A DNA stretch of 64,000 bases from Cellvibrionaceae bacterium AOL6 (GTDB taxonomy: Bacteria > Pseudomonadota > Gammaproteobacteria > Pseudomonadales > Cellvibrionaceae): the NCBI GenBank assembly GCA_003265435.1, contig NOXC01000011.1, forward strand, positions 1-64,000, in the 5' to 3' direction. Each line of letters opens with the position of its first letter. Position 1 is the first letter of the stretch. The notes beneath the pieces were generated by a model, which was given only the letters and a program-made list of their open reading frames with translations, did not search any database and was not told the DNA's origin. Below are positions 35,850-46,467 of the stretch, one piece after another. Position numbers and translations under genes: made by a program.

Positions 35850-37037
35850 ATGTCCTATTTTCTCCGCCCGGCCAGCTTCGCCTCCATTTTACTTTGCCTG
35901 ACCTTAACCGCGTGTGATCGGAGTGTCGACACGCCTCAAGCGCCGCCCCCGGGTGTATCAACCGTCAAAGTAAAAACGGAAAATATTGGCCGCTCGAGGG
36001 ACTTCGTTGCCCGCACCGAAGCGCACCTCGAAGTGCAACTGGTGCCGCGTGTGGAAGGGACGTTGCTGGAAAAAGGATTTAAGGAAGGGGCCTTGGTCGA
36101 GAAAGACCAGTTGCTGTTCAAAATTGACCCCGATATTTATAAAGCGCGCGTCACTCAGGCGCGAGCGGACTTGGCGTCCGCAAAGGCGAAATACGAACGT
36201 GCCAAGCGCGACCTGGATCGAGGAAATGAGTTGGCGCCTCAAGGATTTATGTCACAATCCGATCTCGACCAACTGGTCTCGAATACAGATCAAGCCAAAG
36301 CCAGCGTCCTCGCAGCAGAAGCCGCCGTACAAGCTGCGGAAATTGACCTTGGCTACACTGAAATCCACGCGCCGTTTGCCGGCCGTATTGGTAAAAGCAT
36401 CTACAGCGAAGGCAACACGGTAGACCCAAGCTCAGGCGCGCTGGCCACACTGGTCGATCTCGACCCGATTCGTGTGAACTTCCAGATCGAAGAAGCCACC
36501 TATACCGCCTACCTGCAGGCGCGAGCCCGAAGCGGCGAGGGCGAGCAATTTAATATCAAACTGCTATTGCCGGGCGGCGTACCACACCCTTATGAAGGTC
36601 AGATAGAATTCGCGGATACCCGCGTTGATACCACTACCGGCACGGTCAGTCTTCGAGCGACGTTCCCCAATCCGGAAGGCACCATACTTCCCGGTTTATT
36701 TACGACGCTGACGGTTGAGAGCAAGCTCAAGGAGCTGCACACCTTGGTGCCGCAAGCCGCGGTACAGGAAAACCAACAAGGTAAGTTTGTCTTGGTGGTC
36801 GATGAGCAAAATCAGGTTCAGCAGCGCTTTATTCAAACCGGTCAGCGCTATGGCGCGATGTGGGTGGCCAAAGAAGGCCTCAGCGAAGGGGAGCAGATTA
36901 TTGTAGAAGGTTTGCAAAAAGTCCGCGCTGGTAGCACGGTAGCGCCCACCGTAAAAGAAGTTGACCCCAGCACCGGAGCCCTGATCGATCCCTCAGCAAC
37001 GCCCACAACCGACGCGACTGCCGAGGGTGATGCATGA
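35850..37037 (+). CDS. RND efflux periplasmic adaptor lipoprotein (second pump)
   Basis: A 395-residue membrane-fusion protein. The ATG at 35850 has AGGA upstream and opens a lipoprotein signal with LTAC (Cys22); a longer frame starts at 35730 without these. Lipoyl halves ([40 protein letters not shown]), a coiled-coil hairpin and the barrel domain are complete. The stop codon overlaps the next start by ATGA. It is a paralogue of the adaptor at 29943. Confidence 0.92.
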   Translation: MSYFLRPASFASILLCLTLTACDRSVDTPQAPPPGVSTVKVKTENIGRSRDFVARTEAHLEVQLVPRVEGTLLEKGFKEGALVEKDQLLFKIDPDIYKARVTQARADLASAKAKYERAKRDLDRGNELAPQGFMSQSDLDQLVSNTDQAKASVLAAEAAVQAAEIDLGYTEIHAPFAGRIGKSIYSEGNTVDPSSGALATLVDLDPIRVNFQIEEATYTAYLQARARSGEGEQFNIKLLLPGGVPHPYEGQIEFADTRVDTTTGTVSLRATFPNPEGTILPGLFTTLTVESKLKELHTLVPQAAVQENQQGKFVLVVDEQNQVQQRFIQTGQRYGAMWVAKEGLSEGEQIIVEGLQKVRAGSTVAPTVKEVDPSTGALIDPSATPTTDATAEGDA

Positions 37038-40000
37038 TCAGTAAATTTTTTATTCACCGCCCGAAATTCGCGTTCGTCATATCGATCGTGATTACGCTGG
37101 CCGGTCTGCTGTCACTGGTTACGCTACCCGTGAACCTCTACCCGGAAATTACGCCTCCGCAAGTTCAGGTCAGTACGACCTATCCAGGGGCATCAGCCGC
37201 CGTGGTAGAAGAAACCGTTTTGCGCCCTCTGGAGGATCAGATAAACGGTGTTGAAGGCATGGCCTACATGGAGTCGACGGCATCCAACTCCGGCCTTGCG
37301 ACCATCACCATCACCTTTGAAAGCGATGTCGACCCAGACATGGCGCAGGTCAACGTGAAAAACCGGGCCTCGCTTGCCGAGGCCACGCTGCCCCCCGAAG
37401 TGATGCGCAACGGCGTGCAAACCCTGAAGCAAAGTACGAGCATGTTGCTTGGGGTCAACCTGTATAGCGAGGACGGGCGATTCGACACGACCTTTCTCGC
37501 CAACTACGCCATCGCCAATATCAAAGACCCCCTTGCACGCTTGCCCGGCGTGGCCAAAGTGGAAGTCATGGGCGACTTCCAATACGCGATGCGTGTCTGG
37601 CTCGACCCAGACAAAATGAGTGCACTCAACGTAACAGCAAGCGACATTCAAGCCGCGATTTCTGAACAGAATACCGTCGTCGCTGCAGGCAAACTGGGCG
37701 ATGGCCCCGTGCTTCCGGACCAACAATTCGAATACACCATTCAGTCAGAAGGCCGGCTCGCAACGGCTGAAGAATTTGATAAGACGATCATTCGCGCCCG
37801 AGCAGACGGAACCTATGTGCGCTTGCGCGATGTGGCACGCACCGAGCTCGGTTCCAACAGCTACCGCAACTCAGTGAAGCTGAACGGCAACGACACCGCC
37901 TTCGTCGTCATTTATCAACTGTCCGACGCCAACGCCACGGAAGTGGCCGAGGAAGTGTATGCGGAAATGGCGAGACTCGGACAAAGCCTGCCAGACGGGC
38001 TGGCTTACGATATCCTTTACGACACCACCGATTTTATTAACGCGTCAATTAGTGAAGTGTATGAAACCCTGTTCATCGCCGTCGCGCTGGTGATTTTAGT
38101 GGTCTTTGTTTTTCTACAAAACTGGCGTGCCACGCTGATTCCTGCCATTGCTATTCCCGTGTCTTTGATCGGAACCTTTGCCCTGATGAGCGCGCTCGGG
38201 TACTCCATCAATATGATCACGCTGTTTGGTTTGGTACTGGCCATCGGCGTGGTGGTCGACGACGCGATCGTCGTCATCGAAAATGTCGAGCGGCTTATGA
38301 AAGACGAGGGCCTCGATGCCATCGCGGCGACCACAAAAGCAATGGAACAGGTGACCGGCCCGATCATCGCGACCACACTGGTATTGATGGCGGTGTTTGT
38401 ACCCGTCGGATTTATGCCCGGTATTACCGGCGAAATCTACAAACAGTTCTCCGTCACCATCTCGTCCGCCGTCTTTATTTCTTCGATCAATGCGCTGACC
38501 TTAAGCCCGGCTTTATGTTCGGTGTTACTCAGTCGAGAACACATGAAACCGATCGCCTGGCTTTCCCCGGTTGAAAAGACGATACACGCCGTCACAGGCC
38601 GCTACACCGGTGCGGTCGGCTGGATGCTCAAACGCGGTGGTCGGGTTGCCATCATGACCCTGGTGATATTCGGTGCGACCGCTTTTTTTGTAAAAAGCAC
38701 GCCCACCGGTTTCGTTCCTGATGAAGATCAGGGCTTTCTCTTTGTCGATGTGCAATTGCCCGATGCCGCATCCGCCAACCGAACGGAAGCCGTCGTTGAT
38801 AAAATTCAGCGCATGCTGCAAAACGAACCCGGCGTGGAAGATGTCATTACGGTTACGGGTTTCAGCTTGTTGAGTGGTTCCAACACCAACTCGGCGCTGG
38901 CATTTATTATTCTGGACCCATGGGAAGCACGCAGTGAACCCATGCTTCACGCAGAAAACCTGCAAAAAATGATTCAAGGGAAATTATGGGCCCTGCCCGA
39001 TGCCCAGGTGATGGTAATCAACCCTCCTCCGATTCCTGGCCTCGGCACCTCGAGCGGCTTTGACTTTCGCTTGCAAGACACGCAGGGACGAGACCCACGC
39101 GAACTCGCTCAAGTGCTGGGTGGTATGATCTTTTCAGCGAACCAACGCGAAGACCTCGCCTACGCCTTCAGTACCTTCCGGGCCAATGTGCCGCAGTACT
39201 ACTTGGAAGTGGACCGCAACAAAGCCAAGGCCATGGGCATACAGTTGTCCGATGTTTTCTTAACGCTGCAAGCGCAATTGGGCTCGTACTACATCAACGA
39301 TTTTTCGCGCTTCGGTCGTAATTATCGCGTGATCATTCAGGCCGACTCCGAGTTCCGACAAGACCCGGAAGACATGATGCATTTCTTTGTGCGCAACCGC
39401 GACAATGAAATGGTGCCCCTCTCCACGTTGGCCAGCCTCACTCCCATTCAGGGGCCGACCTCCATTTCACGGTTTAACCTGTTCCGTTCGGCAACGATCT
39501 CTGGCCAAGCCGCCCCCGGCTACAGTTCCGGTGACGGGCTGAAAGCCATGCGTGAGCTCGCCAGCCAACTTCCAGACGGCTACACCTTTGAGTGGGCCGG
39601 GCAAAGTCGGCAGGAAGTGGCGGCCGGTAACCTGGCGCCGGTGTTATTCGGGCTCGCGATTCTCTTCGTCTACCTGTTTCTGGTTGCGCAGTATGAAAGT
39701 TGGAACATTCCCTTTGCCGTGATGGGCGCCGTCCCGATTGCCATCTTTGGTGCGATGGGCGGGTTATTTGTCGTAGGGAAAGTGAATGATGTGTATGCCC
39801 AAGTGGGCATGGTGCTGCTCATCGGACTTGCGGCAAAAACGGCGATCTTGATCGTTGAATTTGCGATGGAGCAGCGCCGAGCTGGCGCGAGTATTATCGA
39901 TGCTGCGGCCAATGCGGCAAGATTGCGTTTCCGAGCGGTATTAATGACAGCACTGTCCTTTGTGCTCGGCGTCATCCCTCTTGTTGTGGCGACGGGTGCG

Positions 40001-40153
40001 GGGGCAGCTTCACGTGTGTCGCTCGGTACCACCGTATTGTGTGGCATGCTCGCTGCGACCTTGATCGGCACGCTGTTGCTACCGTCGTTCTACCAAGGTA
40101 TTCAAACCATGCGTGAAAAGGTGAAAGGCCGCCCGGACAGCCCCTCAGCCTAA
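37034..40153 (+). CDS. RND efflux transporter, HAE1 family (second pump)
   Basis: A 1039-residue inner-membrane RND antiporter. Hallmarks are [40 protein letters not shown], the intact relay [20 protein letters not shown] and a second hydrophobic block with [18 protein letters not shown]. It belongs with the adaptor at 35850 and is a paralogue of the transporter at 31148, so two pumps lie in tandem. A hairpin terminator follows at 40160-40179. No dedicated repressor gene is adjacent. Confidence 0.94.
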   Translation: MISKFFIHRPKFAFVISIVITLAGLLSLVTLPVNLYPEITPPQVQVSTTYPGASAAVVEETVLRPLEDQINGVEGMAYMESTASNSGLATITITFESDVDPDMAQVNVKNRASLAEATLPPEVMRNGVQTLKQSTSMLLGVNLYSEDGRFDTTFLANYAIANIKDPLARLPGVAKVEVMGDFQYAMRVWLDPDKMSALNVTASDIQAAISEQNTVVAAGKLGDGPVLPDQQFEYTIQSEGRLATAEEFDKTIIRARADGTYVRLRDVARTELGSNSYRNSVKLNGNDTAFVVIYQLSDANATEVAEEVYAEMARLGQSLPDGLAYDILYDTTDFINASISEVYETLFIAVALVILVVFVFLQNWRATLIPAIAIPVSLIGTFALMSALGYSINMITLFGLVLAIGVVVDDAIVVIENVERLMKDEGLDAIAATTKAMEQVTGPIIATTLVLMAVFVPVGFMPGITGEIYKQFSVTISSAVFISSINALTLSPALCSVLLSREHMKPIAWLSPVEKTIHAVTGRYTGAVGWMLKRGGRVAIMTLVIFGATAFFVKSTPTGFVPDEDQGFLFVDVQLPDAASANRTEAVVDKIQRMLQNEPGVEDVITVTGFSLLSGSNTNSALAFIILDPWEARSEPMLHAENLQKMIQGKLWALPDAQVMVINPPPIPGLGTSSGFDFRLQDTQGRDPRELAQVLGGMIFSANQREDLAYAFSTFRANVPQYYLEVDRNKAKAMGIQLSDVFLTLQAQLGSYYINDFSRFGRNYRVIIQADSEFRQDPEDMMHFFVRNRDNEMVPLSTLASLTPIQGPTSISRFNLFRSATISGQAAPGYSSGDGLKAMRELASQLPDGYTFEWAGQSRQEVAAGNLAPVLFGLAILFVYLFLVAQYESWNIPFAVMGAVPIAIFGAMGGLFVVGKVNDVYAQVGMVLLIGLAAKTAILIVEFAMEQRRAGASIIDAAANAARLRFRAVLMTALSFVLGVIPLVVATGAGAASRVSLGTTVLCGMLAATLIGTLLLPSFYQGIQTMREKVKGRPDSPSA

Positions 40154-40159
40154 GCGCAC

Positions 40160-40179
40160 AGGCGCGGGAAACCGCGCTT
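40160..40179 (+). terminator. Terminator of the RND pump genes
   Basis: AGGCGCGG-GAAA-CCGCGCTT forms an eight-base-pair stem, including one G-T pair, with a stable GNRA-type loop and a following TTGTT. It lies seven bases after the transporter stop codon. Confidence 0.6.
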
Positions 40180-40259
40180 GTTGCAAGACGCCCACAAATA
40201 ACGCATACGCCCATATTGTCTATACTCCAACACACCCCCTGCGATGCACAGGCACCCGT

Positions 40260-41444
40260 ATGACGGATAAAATAGCGCACGGCATGGAAACAGACAGCGC
40301 CAACGACATCGAGCAACTCAAAGCCCGCATCGTCGAATTGGAGCAACAAAACACCTTCTTCAAACTGGCGCTAAAAGCAGCCCATATCGGTGTCTGGGAG
40401 TACGACGTCCCAAACAACCAACTCACCTGGAGCGATGAAATGTTCGAGCTCTACGGTATTAAAGACAAAAGCTTTGTGAATGTGTACGAGACCTGGCATA
40501 AAGCGGTACATCCCTCTGATATCGAATCAGCTGAATCTGAGTTAAATGCCGCACTGGCCGGTGAGAAAAAATTCGATACCGACTTCCGCGTGATCAGACC
40601 AGATGGCACAAAGATAAACGTGCATGCCATCGCGGATGTGCACTTCTCCCATTCCGGGGAGCCCCTGAAAATGCTGGGGGTGAACGTCGACTCTACGAGT
40701 GAGGAAGCCCATAAACAGGCCTTAGCCGAAAAAAACAATGAACTGGCCGCACAGAATACGCTGCTCAATGAATTCGCGTACATCGTGTCACACGATCTCA
40801 AAGAGCCCGTGCGCACGCTGCGTACCTTTGCAAGCCACCTATTGGACGATGTACGAAACGGCCAACAGGAGCGGGCGGAGGAAGACCTCAAATTCATCAA
40901 TAAGTCTTCGAAGCGTATTGATCAAATGATCAATGACATCCTGGAGTACTCACGCGCGGGGAATGCTGAACTCGTCCTCGACATGCACGAACTGAACGAG
41001 TGTATTGATGATGTGGTGTATCAACTCGATGCCGCAATCAATGAAAATGCGGCTGTCATATCCGTCCAGCCCGATTTGCCCGAGGTCTTCGCCGACCGAG
41101 CCATGTTAGAACGGGTCTTTCTCAACCTGATCAATAATGCCCTTAAATTTCGAAGAGAGGACATTACTCCCATTATCGACATCTCTCTGCTCGATACACA
41201 GCACTCCGCTAAATGTATAGAGCTCTCGGTAAAGGACAATGGCATTGGCATCCCTGCGAAAAACATAGACTCGGTTTTCGGTGCATTTAAGCGCTGCCAC
41301 AGCACCAAGAAATATCCCGGCACAGGCATAGGCCTAGCGGTCGTCAAAAAAGTGCTTGAAAGACACGGCGGGGGTATTCGGGTACGCTCCGAAGAAGGGC
41401 GAGGTACAGAATTTATTCTGTCCATTCCCCGGCTGGAAGAATAA
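40260..41444 (+). CDS. Cytoplasmic PAS sensor histidine kinase
   Basis: A 394-residue kinase without membrane segments. An N-terminal coiled coil (DIEQLKARIVELEQQ) precedes a PAS/PAC domain (about 35-150) of the PAS_3 type. HisKA follows with the phospho-acceptor H178 in YIVSHDLKEPVRTL, then HATPase with NLINNALKFR, DNGIGIPAKNI and GTGIGLAVVKKVLERHGG boxes. The SHDLxEPxR form of the H-box is typical of phytochrome- and bacteriophytochrome-like kinases that signal to small Rcp1-type regulators. A regulator of that type is at 43149, on the other strand. Its stop codon directly abuts that of the convergent GGDEF/EAL gene. Confidence 0.9.
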   Translation: MTDKIAHGMETDSANDIEQLKARIVELEQQNTFFKLALKAAHIGVWEYDVPNNQLTWSDEMFELYGIKDKSFVNVYETWHKAVHPSDIESAESELNAALAGEKKFDTDFRVIRPDGTKINVHAIADVHFSHSGEPLKMLGVNVDSTSEEAHKQALAEKNNELAAQNTLLNEFAYIVSHDLKEPVRTLRTFASHLLDDVRNGQQERAEEDLKFINKSSKRIDQMINDILEYSRAGNAELVLDMHELNECIDDVVYQLDAAINENAAVISVQPDLPEVFADRAMLERVFLNLINNALKFRREDITPIIDISLLDTQHSAKCIELSVKDNGIGIPAKNIDSVFGAFKRCHSTKKYPGTGIGLAVVKKVLERHGGGIRVRSEEGRGTEFILSIPRLEE

Positions 41445-43139
41445 TCAACCCGCAGAGGCTTGCATGCTCAACCCTTGAGCAAAACCGGGCCTCGCCAACC
41501 AAAAGCCTTGCACAAAATCACAGCCTGAATCCTTTGCGGCCAGATACGCCGACTCGTCTTTGATACCTTCGGCGACGACAGAGAGCCCCAGACTATGCGC
41601 AAGTGCCGTAATGCCTTTTATGATTTTTAAGTTGGTCGCACTGCTTTCCAGATCAAAGAAGAACTGCTGATCGATTTTTAATATATTGCAGGGCAAACTC
41701 GCAAGGTATTCCAGAGAGTTGAAGCCCGTCCCAAAGTCATCTATCGCGACGCCCATCCCTCTCGCCTTGGCTTCCCCTAAGCGAAGCTTAACTTCATCGG
41801 GCTCGAGGATTTTTTGTGATTCAGTGATCTCAACGATGATTTTCAGGGGGTCGACATGATATTTATTGGCGGCCGAAAGCAACGCATCAAACAACGCACT
41901 CTCGTGGCAGCAACTACCCGGTATATTAATTGCGACATGCAAATTAGGATAGTCTTCCTGCCACTCACTCAATTGGGCGGCAATATCTTCGAACAACCAC
42001 TGATGAAACACCTCCCCCATACTGTTATCGAGAACGAGATCGACGATTTCGAGTGGTGAAACGTCTTCACCTTGATGCCGCCAACGCACCAATGCCTCAA
42101 CATGCTCACAACTTAAACTCTGCGTCGCAAAGATCGGTTGATAGGCCACACGCAAGCGCTTATTCAAAATGGCGGAATAGAGCGCATCCCGGCGCTGTTC
42201 GCGAGTCAGCTTGGAGCTTTCCAAATTGGCCGAGTAGATTGTGTACTTTCCCCGCCCGTTACGCTTGGATTCATAGAGCGCGAGATCGGCTCGTCGCAAC
42301 AAATCTTCGGAATGCTCTATCTCAGGGTCAGAATGCGCCAAGCCGACAGAGGGGCTGATTAAAATATTATGACCGTGAATATTCTCGACACTGGTTAGGG
42401 CCAACACCAGCTTGTGGGTCACATAGGCTGCCTTCTCCGGATTGATATCCCCTAGGAGGATCGCAAATTCGTCTCCGCCTAATCTGGCGACGGTGTCCGT
42501 TTCCCGTGTTGCCTCCTTGAGGCGCTCACCCACCCATTCCAGAAGTTCATCACCGACATCGTGTCCGTAGAGATCATTCACATCTTTAAAATGGTCCAAG
42601 TCGATATACAACACGGAGAACGCGCGCTTGTAACGCTTCAACTCGGCAAAGGTTTGCTGAAGCCGATCCATAAACAACTTTCTATTTACCAAGCCGGTCA
42701 AACTATCGTGAAATGCAAGGTAATTCACCTGCTCTGACAACTCATACGTTCGCACTGCATGATCTAAAGAAGACATTAGATCGATCGCGCGGAGCTGATC
42801 CTTAGCCATGTAGTCCTGTGCACCTTGGCGCAGCAGTTCCACCGCCAAGCGCTCATTACCGTATCCGGTGCTTACCACTATCGGAAATTCGATTTTGCCG
42901 TATACGTGTGCAATTCGTTGCATCAATGTCAGGGCATCCCCGTCTGGCAATACGTTATCCATGATACAAGCAAGCGGATACGCCTGTTCAAGGTAGGCCA
43001 AGGCACTGTCAATCGTTTCGACGTGAACAAGCTCATCAAAGTCATGCGTAACGGTTTCGAGCAAGCGGCAGTATTGAACATAATCCGCCAGATTATCTTC
43101 CACTATAAGCAGGTTTTTATTTTGCTTGCGCGTCGCCAT
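41445..43139 (-). CDS. Response regulator with GGDEF and EAL domains
   Basis: A 564-residue cytoplasmic protein. The ATG at 43139 has AGGTGA at proper spacing; a GTG at 43148, directly after the stop codon of the preceding gene, is also possible. The receiver (LLIVEDNLADYVQ, ACIMDNVLPDGD) is followed by a GGDEF domain with intact RLGGDEFAIL and an EAL domain with intact VEALVRWRH and DDFGTGFNSLEYL. Both cyclic-di-GMP synthase and phosphodiesterase active sites look functional, so net activity cannot be predicted. It is translationally adjacent to the Rcp1-type regulator and probably part of the same pathway. Confidence 0.93.
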   Translation of the reverse strand: MATRKQNKNLLIVEDNLADYVQYCRLLETVTHDFDELVHVETIDSALAYLEQAYPLACIMDNVLPDGDALTLMQRIAHVYGKIEFPIVVSTGYGNERLAVELLRQGAQDYMAKDQLRAIDLMSSLDHAVRTYELSEQVNYLAFHDSLTGLVNRKLFMDRLQQTFAELKRYKRAFSVLYIDLDHFKDVNDLYGHDVGDELLEWVGERLKEATRETDTVARLGGDEFAILLGDINPEKAAYVTHKLVLALTSVENIHGHNILISPSVGLAHSDPEIEHSEDLLRRADLALYESKRNGRGKYTIYSANLESSKLTREQRRDALYSAILNKRLRVAYQPIFATQSLSCEHVEALVRWRHQGEDVSPLEIVDLVLDNSMGEVFHQWLFEDIAAQLSEWQEDYPNLHVAINIPGSCCHESALFDALLSAANKYHVDPLKIIVEITESQKILEPDEVKLRLGEAKARGMGVAIDDFGTGFNSLEYLASLPCNILKIDQQFFFDLESSATNLKIIKGITALAHSLGLSVVAEGIKDESAYLAAKDSGCDFVQGFWLARPGFAQGLSMQASAG

Positions 43140-43148
43140 TTGATTCAC

Positions 43149-43583
43149 CTATCGCTTAGATTTTGGAGGAAGCGTCACGAGTTCGAACCAAAATGCCTCA
43201 AGCCCTCGAACGGTGTTGATAAACTCCAAATCATCAACAGGCTTGGTGAGATAGGCGTTAACACCGAGCTGGTAGCTCTCCATGACATCTCTGTCACGAG
43301 ACGACGTCGTCAACATCACTACGGGCACATGGGCAATACGCGGCTCACTGCGTATGCTACGCAGGGTCTCCTTCCCATCCATGACAGGCATATTAATATC
43401 CATCAAAATAAGATCAGGAGTGAAAATGTCATCGCCCTTCAGCATGAGATCCAATGCCTCTTGGCCGTTTTCTGCGACAGTAAGTTCACACTTGATATTC
43501 CCATCCTCAAGTACACGCCGAACAATGATTTGATCCGATTCGCTGTCCTCAACAAGCATTATATTCGCACGTCTAGTACTCAT
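43149..43583 (-). CDS. Rcp1-type single-domain response regulator
   Basis: A 144-residue CheY-like receiver. The acidic pocket E12-D13, phospho-acceptor D62 (LILMDINMPVMDG), Thr in VVMLTTSS and Lys in YLTKPVDD are all present. The extended C-terminal tail and VEDSESDQIIVRRVL start are typical of Rcp1-like regulators that pair with SHDLxEP-type kinases. GAGG precedes the ATG. It lies between a membrane kinase gene and a receiver-GGDEF-EAL gene, so it may relay or compete for phosphate in that set. Confidence 0.92.
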   Translation of the reverse strand: MSTRRANIMLVEDSESDQIIVRRVLEDGNIKCELTVAENGQEALDLMLKGDDIFTPDLILMDINMPVMDGKETLRSIRSEPRIAHVPVVMLTTSSRDRDVMESYQLGVNAYLTKPVDDLEFINTVRGLEAFWFELVTLPPKSKR

Positions 43584-43641
43584 AGTGCCTCTATCCTCGA
43601 TAATATATAAAGTGATTGTTCATCTCGTAGATGCCCCCATC

Positions 43642-46467
43642 TCACTCTTCAGTAAGATTTTCCGTTACGCGAACCGACTCGAAGTCGAGATTTTTCAGCA
43701 CGCGCTTAGGTAACACAATGGTAAATATCGACCCTACATTCCATTCCGACTCTACGCGTAACTGACCACCATGCTTCAAGATTATTTTTTCGGCCACGCT
43801 CAAGCCCAAACCAACACCGGACATGGCTTTACTGGGGTGCCATTTTTTAAATAGCGTGCATACCTGGTCGAGGTTTTCAGACTGAATACCGATACCATTA
43901 TCCTTTAGCGCGATATACGTGTTGTTCGCGTCTTCATAGCTAATCCATTCGAGCGTTAACTTTCTGTCGTCAGAGCGAAATTTCAATGCGTTTTCCAATA
44001 GTGCTTCAAACACTAACTGCAGCTTCTCCGAGTCACAATACACCCGCTCTGCAGATAAGTTGGAGAGCACCTCCACCTTACCGACTCGTAGATCTGTTTT
44101 AAAACGCCGCTGCACCCGGTCAATTTGAGACTTCAATGAGTGATCCTCAAACTCATAGCGATCAACACCCGCGCCGGTCATTTTTTGCAGGCCTTTAATC
44201 ATGTTGTCCAGCCTATCCGCCACCTGCTCAATTACGCGCAAATCTTCCTGAAATCGCGTCGAATCTTCGCCGTTTTTATCTGCCTTGAGGTAGCCTAAAA
44301 ACACCTTTAAGGTACGTATGGGTTCATGTAGGTCATGAGAGGCTACAAAATTGTACTGCTCCAATTCCCGGTTTAGGTCCGCCAATTTCCGATGCTGATC
44401 CTGCTCCCATTCCAAACGGCGATGCTGTTCATCGACATCCTGCATCTGGACCATCAGCGCTGGCAGGTCACTCTCACCCGTAATTTTTGTGCAGGTACAG
44501 TGGACCCACCGTTGATGCCCGCTCACGTGAGCAATTTTCATTTCCACTTGCGTACTGTTTTCTTCAGAAGCCTTGAGCTTTTGCAGCGCCATCACAAAAG
44601 CCTGACGCTGGTCTTTCGGCACATAACCTTGAAAACTCACATTTTGCAGCGCTTCCTCAGTGTGGCCTGTGAGCTGGCTCAACGCGACGTTGCTTCGTTG
44701 TATTCGACCTTTTTCATCCAGTATTGCAAAGGCGAGTGGGCTGGCCGCTATCGCCGTATCGAGTAAGCTTTCCACACGCTGCAGTGCCGCAAGCTGCGCG
44801 GTTTCCTTGGAGAGATCTCGGATGATGTACATCGTGTGGGCTTGCTGCTGTTGAGTAAACCCGCGACACACTGCGTGAATCTTCGTCTCGCCCCTCAACG
44901 CATGCTCGATGGATAGCGTCTCCCCCTCTTCTGTTTCACTGAGACGCTCGAGCTCGGGTACCACTCGCGCGATAAGCTCTCCAACCAAAACGTTCGCCTG
45001 CTGCCCTAAAAACGCTTCAGCCGCCTTGTTCATATCGACCACTCGACCCTCGCTCGTCACAAGAATGGCTTCATGCATCGAATTAAAACTCGCTTTCAAG
45101 CGCTCGGAGAGACCCGCAATATTTTGCGCGGCACTGCGTGCTCGCAGTAGCAAGAACAGCAACACAATGCCGACCAGGCAGGCCAAAATCCCCATAACCG
45201 TAATCGCGAAGTACACAGGCGATTGATGCACAGCATCAAATCGCTCCGAGCGCTCAAAATTCAATTCTAAGGGAAGGCCTTTTCTCAATAGATTCACGCT
45301 GCGGCGCGCGCTGCTGTCCGATTCCGACAACGCGTCCTTTTCTCCTAAAGAAAACGAAAAGTGCAGCCCGCTCTCCTCCGCACTACGTGCAATCGGGCGG
45401 AACAAGTGGTTCAAATTAATTTGCACCAATAAGGCGCTAGCACGGCCCCCATTGCGTAGAGGCATGGCCCAAAAAACCAGCTCAGGCTGACCAACGATCC
45501 AATGTTTCGGTACGAGGTAGGTCCCCGCAAGCGCCAAACGGTTGAGCGCGCTTAACAGTTGCGTTTGACCAAAGAGGCCTACCGCGTCCACCGAACTGGG
45601 ACGAAAGCGACTTTCCAAAAACTCAGCATTCGAATCGACGAGATACAACGCATCCACCCCGGGTAAATCCTCGAGGTAACTCTCTGCGTCCGCACGCCAC
45701 AACGCGGCATCGGGCTGACGCTCCCAACGCTCTCCAAGTCGCTGTAAGGCCGTCTCGAGCGCCCCAAAGTTCTGATTAATTCGAAACTCAGCCAAGTTGA
45801 CTTCATGATCCAGCGCTCGATCCAGTTCGGCCTCTCGCTCCACCATCGCCGCCAGATGAAGCAGTAAAACCAAACCCGCGCACACCCCCGCAACCACAGA
45901 TAGAGACCAAAACCGATAGAAGCCCCATTCACTGCTCTTCAGCCACCATCGCTCGCACGTCGCCATTGCAATAAGCAAGAGCCCTAACGCAAGGAAGCGC
46001 TCAGTCTGCAACAGCTGCTCCCAGCCTTGATTCGGCGCCAAGCCTACCCAGGAAGACAAGGTCGCAGCCAATGTCAGACAGCAGCTGGCACTCAGCGCGA
46101 ACAAACCGACGGCCATTTGCCACCCTTGAGGCTTGGCCGTTGGGCAGAGCAAAACTGACAGGCTCATACACACGATTAAAAACGGGACAATAGGGGTATC
46201 GGAAAGGCGAGTGCTCGCGGTAAAAGCCAGCACCGCGATACTTGCAAATAACACCCACTGAATATGACGCGATGCCCAAGAGATCATCTCATCGAGCACA
46301 AGAAAACTCAGGCAAGCGCACGCCGCGACAGAAAAGTAGTCGGGAGTCGGAGAAAGGCAGTGCATCAACAGGCACAAACCGGCCAATGCTATCGCACCGG
46401 TTTGTATTGGCCGTCCGTGCCACCGCCTCAGTTTTATTCTATTTAGAGATAAAACAAGGTTATCCAT
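43642..46467 (-). CDS. Membrane sensor histidine kinase with multi-helix N-terminus, CHASE-like and two PAS domains
   Basis: A 941-residue kinase. About eight hydrophobic helices fill residues 20-215, like a MASE-type sensory module. A periplasmic CHASE-like region (about 220-415) ends at another helix (ITVMGILACLVGIVLLFLLL). Two PAS domains follow (about 455-570 and 580-700), then a coiled coil, HisKA with FVASHDLHEPIRTLKV and HATPase with LLENALKFRS, DNGIGIQSENL and GVGLGLSVAEKIILKHGG. I see no convincing ribosome-binding site before its ATG. The downstream Rcp1-type regulator and GGDEF/EAL protein suggest an output through cyclic-di-GMP. Confidence 0.9.
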   Translation of the reverse strand: MDNLVLSLNRIKLRRWHGRPIQTGAIALAGLCLLMHCLSPTPDYFSVAACACLSFLVLDEMISWASRHIQWVLFASIAVLAFTASTRLSDTPIVPFLIVCMSLSVLLCPTAKPQGWQMAVGLFALSASCCLTLAATLSSWVGLAPNQGWEQLLQTERFLALGLLLIAMATCERWWLKSSEWGFYRFWSLSVVAGVCAGLVLLLHLAAMVEREAELDRALDHEVNLAEFRINQNFGALETALQRLGERWERQPDAALWRADAESYLEDLPGVDALYLVDSNAEFLESRFRPSSVDAVGLFGQTQLLSALNRLALAGTYLVPKHWIVGQPELVFWAMPLRNGGRASALLVQINLNHLFRPIARSAEESGLHFSFSLGEKDALSESDSSARRSVNLLRKGLPLELNFERSERFDAVHQSPVYFAITVMGILACLVGIVLLFLLLRARSAAQNIAGLSERLKASFNSMHEAILVTSEGRVVDMNKAAEAFLGQQANVLVGELIARVVPELERLSETEEGETLSIEHALRGETKIHAVCRGFTQQQQAHTMYIIRDLSKETAQLAALQRVESLLDTAIAASPLAFAILDEKGRIQRSNVALSQLTGHTEEALQNVSFQGYVPKDQRQAFVMALQKLKASEENSTQVEMKIAHVSGHQRWVHCTCTKITGESDLPALMVQMQDVDEQHRRLEWEQDQHRKLADLNRELEQYNFVASHDLHEPIRTLKVFLGYLKADKNGEDSTRFQEDLRVIEQVADRLDNMIKGLQKMTGAGVDRYEFEDHSLKSQIDRVQRRFKTDLRVGKVEVLSNLSAERVYCDSEKLQLVFEALLENALKFRSDDRKLTLEWISYEDANNTYIALKDNGIGIQSENLDQVCTLFKKWHPSKAMSGVGLGLSVAEKIILKHGGQLRVESEWNVGSIFTIVLPKRVLKNLDFESVRVTENLTEE

